A stretch of 64,000 bases of DNA from Streptacidiphilus sp041262165 (GTDB lineage: Bacteria > Actinomycetota > Actinomycetes > Streptomycetales > Streptomycetaceae). This document shows, piece after piece, positions 57,737 through 64,000 of the stretch. The stretch lies in NCBI RefSeq assembly GCF_041262165.1, contig NZ_JBGCBY010000005.1, positions 186,001 to 250,000 on the forward strand. Reading direction: 5' to 3'. The position numbers and the translations under genes are program-made. Position 1 is the first letter of the stretch. Each line of letters begins with the position of its first letter. The notes below the pieces were generated by a model that made no database searches, was not told the DNA's origin, and worked only from the letters and a program-made list of their open reading frames with translations.

Positions 57737-58678
57737 ATGGGACTGACCATCGGCGTCGACGTCGGGGGTACCAAGATCGCGGCCGGGGTCGTCGATGAGA
57801 ACGGCGAGATCCTGGCCCGCACCCGGGTACCCACCCCCGCCGATCCGCAATGGGCGGTCGGCGCCATCGCGGACGCCATCAAGGAGTTGCAGGCGCAGCA
57901 CGAGATCACGGCGGTGGGCGTGGGCGCGCCCGGCTACATCGACCGCGCTCGCTCCACCGTGCTCATGGCTCCCAACATCAACTGGGAGAACGAGCCGCTC
58001 AAGGCCCGGATCGAGGACCTGGTCCTGCTGCCCACGGTCATCGAGAACGACGCGAACGCCGCCGCCTGGGGCGAGTTCCGCTTCGGCGCGGCGGCCCCGC
58101 ACAACGACATGATCATGATCACGGTGGGCACCGGCATCGGCGGCGGCATCGTCCTCGACGGCCGGATGTACCGGGGCAGCTTCGGCGTGGCCGGGGAGAT
58201 CGGCCACCTCAATATGGTTCCGGACGGCCTTCCCTGCGGCTGCGGATCCAAGGGCTGCTGGGAGCAGTACGCCTCGGGCCGCGCGCTGCGCCGCTACGGC
58301 CGCGAGCGCGCCGCCGTCGAACCCGTCCTCGCCAAGCGCCTGCTGGAGCTCAACGAGGGCATCGCCGACACCATCACCGGCAGCCAGATCACCCAGGCGG
58401 CGGAGGAGGGCGACCCGCTCGCCCTGGAGGTCTACGACGAGCTCGCGGACTGGCTCGGACGCGGCATGAGCGACCTCGCCTCGCTGTTCGACCCGGCCGT
58501 GTTCGTGCTCGGCGGCGGGGTCTCCGACTCCGGCAGCCTGCTGCTCGACCCGGTGGCCAAGGCGTTCGAGAAGTTTCTGATCGGCGGGGTCCACCGGCCG
58601 CGCGCCGAGGTGGTACTCGCGTCGCTCGGATCGGCGGCCGGCATCGTCGGCGCGGGCGACCTGGCCCGCCAGGTCTGA
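57737..58678 (+). CDS. glkA: Glucokinase (ROK family)
   Basis: ATP:glucose phosphotransferase, and in Streptomyces a mediator of carbon catabolite repression; 313 aa. ROK features: VDVGGTKIAAGVVD (phosphate 1), VGAPGYID, ENDANAAAWGE (catalytic Asp), TGIGGGIVLDG, GEIGHLNMV (zinc His) and the zinc Cys trio CGCGSKGCWEQ. Start ATG 57737 with GGGACAC upstream. Preceded by DUF5304 (135 bp). TGTGTACCTG just upstream (57667) is nearly palindromic but I make no regulatory claim. Confidence 0.96.
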   Translation: MGLTIGVDVGGTKIAAGVVDENGEILARTRVPTPADPQWAVGAIADAIKELQAQHEITAVGVGAPGYIDRARSTVLMAPNINWENEPLKARIEDLVLLPTVIENDANAAAWGEFRFGAAAPHNDMIMITVGTGIGGGIVLDGRMYRGSFGVAGEIGHLNMVPDGLPCGCGSKGCWEQYASGRALRRYGRERAAVEPVLAKRLLELNEGIADTITGSQITQAAEEGDPLALEVYDELADWLGRGMSDLASLFDPAVFVLGGGVSDSGSLLLDPVAKAFEKFLIGGVHRPRAEVVLASLGSAAGIVGAGDLARQV

Positions 58679-58793
58679 GCCTGCGGGTTCGCGGAGTCGT
58701 CGGCCCGCTCGGGGCATGCCCATCACCCGCCACGTCGGGCCGGCCGGCCCCGGCATCCTGTCCGCGGCCGGGTCGCGATGCCAGACTCGGCCC

Positions 58794-59663
58794 ATGGACG
58801 CCGACGATCTCCCCGCCTCAGGACCGCAGCCCGACGGCTCCGAAGTGGTCCGGTTGCTCAGCTACAACATCCGTTCACTCCGTGACGACCGTACGGCGCT
58901 GGTCCGCGTGATCCGCGCCTGTGCGCCCGACCTGGTGTGCGTGCAGGAGTCGCCGCGCTTCTGGTTCCCCCGGCAGCAGGCCGCCTGGTTGGCGCGGTCC
59001 ACCGGACTGATGGTGCTCTCGGGGGGCCCGAGCGCCTCGGGTCCGCTGCTGCTCGGGCGGCTGCGGGTGATGCCGTTGTCGGTCCACGACGTGCTGCTGC
59101 CCCGGATGCCCGGACTGCACCAGCGGGGGTTCGCGACCGCGGTCGTGCGCATCGGCGGGGCCGCGCCGTTCTCGCTGACGAGTTGTCATCTCTCGCTGAA
59201 GGCGGAGGAGCGGTACCTGGAGTGCCGGCTGCTGCTGGAGCAGTTGGACGGGCTGGCCGAACACCCGGAGGCGAACGGCGGGGTGAAGGGCGGGGCGAAC
59301 GGCGCAGCGGTCGGCGCGGTGGTCGGCGGGGACTTCAATGAGCACCCCGGCGATCCCGGCTGGGAACTGCTGGCCGGACGTCTCCAGGACGGCTGGGCCA
59401 CCGCCCCCTGGGGGTCCCAGTTCACGGCGGGGCCCGGGAAGCCGTACCAGCGGATCGACGCGGTCTTCGCCACACCGAACGTGCAGGTGCTGGCCTGCGG
59501 GGTCCCGGACCGGCTGCCGGGCGTTCGGGAGGCCGACCTCGCCGTCGCGACGGACCATCTGCCGGTGCTCGCGGTGCTGCGGATTCCTCAGGCCGGAGGG
59601 CCCCGGACCGGTGGGTCCGGGATCGGTGGGTCCGGGATCGACGGCTCCCAGCCCCTCTCCTAG
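58794..59663 (+). CDS. Endonuclease/exonuclease/phosphatase-family protein
   Basis: 289 aa, EEP fold: LLSYNIRSLRDD (LxxN), VCVQESP (QE), GGDFNEHPGD (GDFN), RIDAVFATP (RID), ATDHLPVLA (SDH-like), all in the right order. Metal-dependent phosphodiesterase or nuclease; substrate unknown. Inserted G-A-N-G/G-V-K-G repeat near 165-180 and a G-G-S-G-I repeat at the C-terminus, both low complexity. ATG 58794; a longer start at 58716 adds 26 unlikely residues. Confidence 0.86.
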   Translation: MDADDLPASGPQPDGSEVVRLLSYNIRSLRDDRTALVRVIRACAPDLVCVQESPRFWFPRQQAAWLARSTGLMVLSGGPSASGPLLLGRLRVMPLSVHDVLLPRMPGLHQRGFATAVVRIGGAAPFSLTSCHLSLKAEERYLECRLLLEQLDGLAEHPEANGGVKGGANGAAVGAVVGGDFNEHPGDPGWELLAGRLQDGWATAPWGSQFTAGPGKPYQRIDAVFATPNVQVLACGVPDRLPGVREADLAVATDHLPVLAVLRIPQAGGPRTGGSGIGGSGIDGSQPLS

Positions 59664-60241
59664 ACCACCGCGCCGTTGTGCGGGTCGTCGTCGTCCTCCT
59701 CGTCGTCCCGCATTCGGGAGATCAGGGTGGCGACCCCGCCCACGAACAGGCCCACGCCCAGGAACGCGGCCATGCCCGGCAGTTGGCCGATGCCAGCTAC
59801 CAGGGTCAGGATCACGCCGCCCACCACGGCGGCGACGGCCAGCCGGGTGGCGGTCTCGGTGCGGGGCAGCGGCGGTGGCGGCGGCGGGACGAAGTGGTCG
59901 TCGTCCGGGTCCTCCTCCGGTGTCCAGGCGCGCGGGTCCACCGGCGGGATGGCCCGCACCACCGGCAGCGGGTTGATCATCGGTCGCGGACGCGGCTGCG
60001 GCGCGAGATCGGCCACGTCCTCGGCCGCCGGCCAGGACCGCGAATCGGCGTCGACCGGAGTGTCGAAGTCCGCGACGAGCCGCGCGAACAGCTCGTCGTC
60101 GCTGGCACGCTCCATCGCCGGGCCGCTCTGGACCGTATCGGACTGCGCGGAGTCGGCCTGGGCGGGATCGCCCTGCCCCGGGCGCTCCTCGGGAACGTCC
60201 GGGCGCTCGGGGACCTCCGGCAGCTCGGGCACGGCGGTCAC
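59660..60241 (-). CDS. Pro/Asp-rich protein with C-terminal membrane helices
   Basis: 193 aa. N-terminal half acidic/proline-rich (V-P-E-L-P-E-V-P-E-R-P, then FARLVADFDTPVD), a P-P-P-P-P-P run near 118-125, two TM helices (about 131-150 and 155-172), and an acidic tail (DDEEDDDDP). DUF308-like/ unknown actinobacterial protein. GTG at 60241 overlaps the esterase stop (GTGA). Function unrecognised. Confidence 0.75.
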   Translation of the reverse strand: MTAVPELPEVPERPDVPEERPGQGDPAQADSAQSDTVQSGPAMERASDDELFARLVADFDTPVDADSRSWPAAEDVADLAPQPRPRPMINPLPVVRAIPPVDPRAWTPEEDPDDDHFVPPPPPPLPRTETATRLAVAAVVGGVILTLVAGIGQLPGMAAFLGVGLFVGGVATLISRMRDDEEDDDDPHNGAVV

Positions 60242-60996
60242 CCCTTCGCCGCGGGCGCGAGACGCCGAACGAAGTCGAGGCTGCCCTCGAAGATCATCTC
60301 GGCGTCGTGGTCCAGGGTCGCCACGTGGAAGCTCTGCTCGCACAACCGCTCCTCCACGTCCGTGGAGGAGACTCTGGAGAGCAGCAGCCGGGAGCTGTCC
60401 GGCGGGACCACATGGTCCTGCGGGCTGCGGAACAGCAGCAGTGGTTGGGTGACCTGCGGCAGTTCGGACTGGACCATGCGGGCCAGCTGCGCCATGGAGT
60501 GCGCCGCGTGCAGCGGCGTGCGGTCGTAGCCGCCCTCGCTGACCCCCGGCTTGGCGATGTCGTTGGCGATCCCCGGCAGGCTGGGCACCAGGTGCCGCGC
60601 CAGCGGCAGCGCGTGGTGCGAGCGTCCGGGCATCTTCACCAGCGGGTTCACCAGGACGAGGCCGGACACGGCCGTCCCCTTCTGTGCTGCGAGGTGCAGG
60701 CAGAGGGCGCCGCCCATCGAGAGGGCGAAGAGGAAGACCTGATCGCACTCCTTCGCCAGTAGATCGAACTCGCGCTCGACCGTGGCGTACCAGTCCTGCC
60801 AGCGGGTGATGTTGAGGTCACGCCACTGCGTACCGTGGCCGGGAAGCAGCGGCAGGGACACGCTGAGGCCCTCCGCGGCGGCGGCCTCGGCCCAGGGCCG
60901 CATCGAGACCGGTGAGCCGGTGAACCCGTGGCACACCAGGACTCCGACCGGTCCGCCGTGGTGGCGGTACGGCTCGGCACCGGGCATGAGCGGCAT
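60238..60996 (-). CDS. Alpha/beta-hydrolase (carboxylesterase / monoacylglycerol lipase-like)
   Basis: 252 aa. Ser in the nucleophile elbow FALSMGGAL (A-x-S-x-G in place of G-x-S-x-G), Asp in PQDHVVPP and His in LDHDAEMI; VCHGFTGSPVSM is the HGFTGSP oxyanion loop of Est30-type carboxylesterases. Cytoplasmic, no signal. ATG 60996 with GGAAGGAG 5 bases before it. Coupled to the next gene by GTGA overlap. Next to a PlsC acyltransferase (divergent), so lipid or lysolipid turnover is plausible. Confidence 0.87.
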   Translation of the reverse strand: MPLMPGAEPYRHHGGPVGVLVCHGFTGSPVSMRPWAEAAAAEGLSVSLPLLPGHGTQWRDLNITRWQDWYATVEREFDLLAKECDQVFLFALSMGGALCLHLAAQKGTAVSGLVLVNPLVKMPGRSHHALPLARHLVPSLPGIANDIAKPGVSEGGYDRTPLHAAHSMAQLARMVQSELPQVTQPLLLFRSPQDHVVPPDSSRLLLSRVSSTDVEERLCEQSFHVATLDHDAEMIFEGSLDFVRRLAPAAKG

Positions 60997-61163
60997 CGCG
61001 GCTCCTTCCGAACGGCAACGCAAGACAAGGGGGTGACCGGCATCGTCCCATGCGCCCCCGGCAGCCGTACAGTTTCGGGAGGTCGGGGTCGCCCCCTGGC
61101 AAGCACAGTAGTCGAGCACGAGCGGCTAAGGTTCTGGGTGGTTCGTGAATCTGGAGGCCAGGG

Positions 61164-61958
61164 TTGTTCTACCGACTGATGAAGATGATCGTCGCTCCAC
61201 TGCTGAAGATCTTCTTCCGTCCGTGGGTCGAGGGGATGGACAACATCCCCGCAGACGGCCCTGCCATCCTGGCCAGCAACCACCTCTCCTTCTCCGACTC
61301 GTTCTTCCTGCCCGCGCTGATGAAGCGCCGGGTGACCTTCATCGCGAAGTCGGAGTACTTCACCGGCACGGGCGTGAAAGGCAAGTTGACGGCCGCGTTC
61401 TTCCGCGGCGTCGGCCAGCTCCCGGTGGACCGGTCCGGCGTGCGCGGCGCGGGTGAGGCGGCGATCCGCAGCGGTATCGAGGTGATCGAGCGGGGCGAGC
61501 TGTTCGGTGTGTACCCGGAGGGGACGCGCTCGCCCGACGGCAAGCTCTATCGCGGCAAGGTCGGCGGGCTGGCCCGGATCGCCCTGGCCACCGGCGCGCC
61601 GGTGATCCCGGTCGCCATGATCGACACCGAGAAGCTGCAGCCGCCCGGCCAGGTCAAGCCGAACTTCGGCGTCCGGCCCGGCATCCGCATCGGCACGCCG
61701 ATGGACTTCTCCCGCTACCACGGCATGGAGAACGACCGCTTCATCCTGCGCTCGGTGACCGACGAGGTCATGTACGAGATCATGCGGCTCTCCGGCCAGG
61801 AGTACGTGGACATCTACGCGACGGCGGCCAAGCGCCAGATCCAGGACGCGAAGAAGCAGGCCGACGCCGAGCGCAGGGCTGCCGCGAGGCAGCTGGCGCA
61901 GAAGCAGGCCGAAGAGAAGAAGCAGGCCGAAGAGAAGAAGCAGAGCGAAGACAAGTAG
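61164..61958 (+). CDS. plsC: 1-acyl-sn-glycerol-3-phosphate acyltransferase-like (PlsC)
   Basis: 264 aa. H-x4-D motif in SNHLSFSDS, and the acceptor loop FGVYPEGTRSPDGKLYRGK (EGTRS) with later VIPVAMI. Hydrophobic N-terminus (LMKMIVAPLLKIFF). The C-terminal 45 residues are a charged coiled coil of K-Q-A-E-E-K-K type, an unusual addition. TTG start at 61164 with GGAGG 6 bases upstream. Followed after 24 bp by the sensor kinase. Confidence 0.9.
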   Translation: MFYRLMKMIVAPLLKIFFRPWVEGMDNIPADGPAILASNHLSFSDSFFLPALMKRRVTFIAKSEYFTGTGVKGKLTAAFFRGVGQLPVDRSGVRGAGEAAIRSGIEVIERGELFGVYPEGTRSPDGKLYRGKVGGLARIALATGAPVIPVAMIDTEKLQPPGQVKPNFGVRPGIRIGTPMDFSRYHGMENDRFILRSVTDEVMYEIMRLSGQEYVDIYATAAKRQIQDAKKQADAERRAAARQLAQKQAEEKKQAEEKKQSEDK

Positions 61959-61982
61959 ACCGACCGGGGCAGGGGGGTCAGG

Positions 61983-63182
61983 GTGGGGACGAAGGAACGA
62001 TCCGCCGCGGGGGTGTTCTCCGTGGAGCAGCCGCTGTGGCGGGCCGTGTCGGCGTTCCGCCTGCTCACCATGCTGTACGCGGTCGGCCGCTACGCCGGTG
62101 ACGCGCACTACTACCGCTACCCGCTCGGGGCCTGGCTCTACATGGGCGTGCTCGCCGCGTGGACCCTGGCGACGATGCGGCAGTTCTCCACCAAGGCGCG
62201 TTGCGACTGGCGCTGGCTGTACGGCGACCTGGTGCTGATCGTCATCGGAATCCTGCTGACCAGGGCGTTCGACTCGACCGTGAACGTCGACTCGGGCGCC
62301 GTGACGCTGCCGACCATCCGCGCAGCCGCCACCGTGCTGGGTTTCGCCGTGATGGGCGGCTGGCGCCCCGCCGCCCTGTCGGGGCTCGTGGTCGGCCTCG
62401 CCAACATCGGCGAACGCGGCGCGGTCACCTCGGGCAACGTCCACAACATCGTGCTGCTGATGCTCGCCGGCATTGCCATCGGCTACGTCGTCGAGCTGGC
62501 CCGCGCCAGCGAGCAGGCCCTCGCCAGGGCTCTGGAGATCCAGGCCGCAACCCGCGAGCGGGAGCGGCTGGCCCGCGACATCCACGACGGGGTGCTGCAG
62601 GTCCTGGCGATGGTCCAGCGGCGCGGAACCGAACTCGGTGGGGAGGCGGAGGAGATCGGCCGGATGGCGGGGGAGCAGGAGATCGCGCTGCGGGCCCTGA
62701 TCGCCGAAGGCCTGGTGCCCAACCCCTCCTACGAGGCCCCGCGTCGTGCCGTCAGCGCTCCCGAGCCGGGCACCCCGCAGGATCTGCGTTCGCTGCTGGC
62801 GCCGTTCGCCGGTTCCCGGGTGACGGTGTCCGCTCCGGGCACCCCGGTGCTGCTTCCCGGACGTGCCGCTTCCGAGCTGAGCGCCGCTGTCGGTGCCGCG
62901 TTGGACAATGTGCGCAAGCACGCGGGGGAGCAGGCGCAGACCTGGATCCTGGTCGAGGAGGAGCCGGACGCGGTGGTGGTGAGCGTCCGCGACGACGGTC
63001 CCGGGTTCGGGAAGGAGCGGTTGGGCGAGGCCGAGCGGGAGGGACGCCTCGGCGTGTCCCAGTCCATCCGGGGGCGGCTGCGGGATCTGGGCGGCAGTGC
63101 GGAGATCAGCTCGGCGGCGGGTCAGGGCACCGAGGTGGAACTGCGCGTGCCGAGGCTGCCCGGGCAACGAGAGGCCGGGTAG
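61983..63182 (+). CDS. MacS/LiaS-type sensor histidine kinase
   Basis: 399 aa. Membrane N-terminus with four to five TM helices (about 22-170), HisKA_3 phospho-acceptor region RERLARDIHDGVLQVLAMVQ (His in D-I-H-D-G) and an ATPase domain with N box AALDNVRKHAGE, DDGPGF and a G-x-G ending. Resembles MacS of Streptomyces, whose MacRS pair affects morphology and antibiotic onset. GTG at 61983. Regulator gene 6 bp downstream. Confidence 0.9.
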   Translation: MGTKERSAAGVFSVEQPLWRAVSAFRLLTMLYAVGRYAGDAHYYRYPLGAWLYMGVLAAWTLATMRQFSTKARCDWRWLYGDLVLIVIGILLTRAFDSTVNVDSGAVTLPTIRAAATVLGFAVMGGWRPAALSGLVVGLANIGERGAVTSGNVHNIVLLMLAGIAIGYVVELARASEQALARALEIQAATRERERLARDIHDGVLQVLAMVQRRGTELGGEAEEIGRMAGEQEIALRALIAEGLVPNPSYEAPRRAVSAPEPGTPQDLRSLLAPFAGSRVTVSAPGTPVLLPGRAASELSAAVGAALDNVRKHAGEQAQTWILVEEEPDAVVVSVRDDGPGFGKERLGEAEREGRLGVSQSIRGRLRDLGGSAEISSAAGQGTEVELRVPRLPGQREAG

Positions 63183-63188
63183 ACGGAA

Positions 63189-63887
63189 ATGGCGGAGAGG
63201 GAGCCGGATGTGACGGCCGATCAGCAGGTGATCAGAGTAATGGTGGTGGACGACCACCCGATGTGGCGGGAGGCCGTGGCCCGTGACCTCGCCGACGCGG
63301 GCTGCCATGTCGTCGCCACAGCCGGCGACGGCAGGGAGGCGGTGCGCCGCGCACCGGCGGCTGCCGCGCAGGTCGTGGTCCTGGACCTGAACCTGCCCGA
63401 CCTGCCGGGCGTGGAGGTCTGCCGGCAGCTGATGGCGCACCAGCCCACGCCCCGGGTGCTGGTGCTCTCCGCGAGCGGCGAGCACGCGGACGTCCTGGAG
63501 GCGGTGAAGTCCGGCGCCACCGGCTACCTGGTCAAGTCCGCCAGCCGCGAGGAACTGCTGGACGCGGTGCGCCGGACCGCCGTCGGCGACCCGGTGTTCA
63601 CGCCGGGACTGGCCGGACTGGTGCTCGGGGAGTACCGCCGCCTGGCGGCCGAGCCCGCGCCGACCGACGCGCGGACCCCGGCCGCCCCGCAGCTGACCGA
63701 GCGGGAGACGGAGGTGCTGCGGCTGGTGGCCAAGGGCCTGTCCTACAAGCAGATCGCCGACCGCCTGGTGCTGTCCCACCGCACCGTGCAGAACCACGTC
63801 CAGAACACTCTCGGCAAGCTCCAGCTGCACAACCGGGTGGAGCTGGTCCGCTACGCCATAGAGAGCGGGCTGGACGAGGAGCAGTAG
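63189..63887 (+). CDS. MacR/NarL-type response regulator
   Basis: 232 aa. Receiver with VMVVDDHPMWREAV (Asp21/Asp22), Asp66 phospho-acceptor (VVLDLNLPD), Ser95 (VLSASG) and Lys116 (YLVKSA); LuxR-type HTH 170-225 (LTERETEVLRLVAKGLSYKQ). Partner of the kinase before it (6 bp gap). ATG at 63189; a short GGA site precedes it. Confidence 0.92.
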   Translation: MAEREPDVTADQQVIRVMVVDDHPMWREAVARDLADAGCHVVATAGDGREAVRRAPAAAAQVVVLDLNLPDLPGVEVCRQLMAHQPTPRVLVLSASGEHADVLEAVKSGATGYLVKSASREELLDAVRRTAVGDPVFTPGLAGLVLGEYRRLAAEPAPTDARTPAAPQLTERETEVLRLVAKGLSYKQIADRLVLSHRTVQNHVQNTLGKLQLHNRVELVRYAIESGLDEEQ

Positions 63888-63973
63888 GTCCCGCAACGCA
63901 CGCCGGGGTGCAGCCGTCCCGCACGCCGCTACCGTGAACTGACAGTTCGTCACGCTCATGGGAGGGGACGGAT

Positions 63974-64000
63974 ATGCGGATCGGAGTGCTCACCGGCGGG
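63974..64000 (+). CDS. pfkA: 6-phosphofructokinase, first nine codons
   Basis: MRIGVLTGG at the right edge, cut after nine residues. This matches the N-terminus of ATP- or PPi-dependent phosphofructokinases (beta1 and the G-G turn). Streptomyces carries pfkA near the MacRS genes, so this call is reasonable but cannot be confirmed from nine residues. GGAGGGGACG upstream is a good ribosome site. Confidence 0.6.

Noticed and set aside
60648..63959. 1103-residue open frame on the minus strand
   Set aside because: Antisense to the PlsC, MacS-like and MacR-like genes, which have intact catalytic motifs. No domain is recognisable in the long frame.
1..64000. Prophage, transposon, toxin-antitoxin or phage-defence island
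   Set aside because: No integrase, transposase, restriction, CBASS or toxin-antitoxin motif was found, and composition is even across the window.

Overview
The window is 64 kb of high-GC actinobacterial chromosome. Dense G/C-ending codons, many GTG/TTG starts, the bc1-aa3 respiratory genes, a MacRS-like two-component system and a CobU/CobT/CobS set all point to Streptomycetaceae (Streptomyces, Kitasatospora or Streptacidiphilus). Gene content and order look like the conserved Streptomyces core around glkA, qcrBAC and lpd. I see no prophage, transposase, CRISPR array, rRNA, tRNA or secondary-metabolite cluster. This is an ordinary core region with some unusual local features.

Layout. 1-6.1 kb: end of a TIGR01777-type epimerase, a DUF4240 protein, the 2-oxoacid dehydrogenase E2 (two lipoyl domains), dihydrolipoamide dehydrogenase and leucyl aminopeptidase. 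6.2-13.1 kb: cobalamin nucleotide-loop genes cobS and cobT, then a CitA/CitB-type two-component system divergent from a DctA-like carrier, then cobU. 13.2-17.9 kb: two small proteins, an aldo/keto reductase, a methyltransferase that seems to start at CTG overlapping a DUF3043 gene, and PspA plus PspAA. 18-25 kb: nadA, LtrA, an Lrp regulator, a PLP decarboxylase, a GNAT protein, an ErpA-type Fe-S insertion protein, a lipoprotein and a small protein. 25.2-28 kb: a PfkB kinase whose 3' end is triplicated, and a cysteine desulfurase fused to TusA.

28.2-37.1 kb holds the aerobic respiratory chain: ctaC-ctaD-ctaF on the plus strand and ctaE/qcrC-qcrA-qcrB on the minus strand, with an L,D-transpeptidase lipoprotein between them. 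37.4-44.2 kb: a degenerate receiver protein, trpD, a SAM-IV riboswitch controlling a SufS-like class V aminotransferase, a lone Lrp sensing domain translationally coupled to a rhomboid protease, a zinc-ribbon protein and an NYN-domain protein with a long octapeptide-repeat linker. 44.4-49.8 kb: three tandem NlpC/P60 endopeptidases (the second behind a c-di-AMP riboswitch) and a secreted zincin-like protein. 49.8-54.4 kb: a GT87-type mannosyltransferase, a PimB-like GT4 mannosyltransferase and a long-chain acyl-CoA ligase, a lipid/lipoglycan group. 54.6-64 kb: a metallophosphoesterase, an SRPBCC protein coupled to an ArsA-like ATPase with an atypical P-loop, DUF5304, glucokinase GlkA, an EEP-family hydrolase, a membrane protein coupled to an esterase, a PlsC acyltransferase, a MacRS-like two-component system and the first nine codons of a phosphofructokinase.

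Themes: central carbon metabolism (E2/E3, GlkA, Pfk), respiration, envelope lipid and peptidoglycan remodelling, and sulfur/Fe-S supply (two cysteine-desulfurase-like enzymes, TusA, ErpA). Two riboswitches recognised by motif (SAM-IV, c-di-AMP) give direct regulatory evidence.
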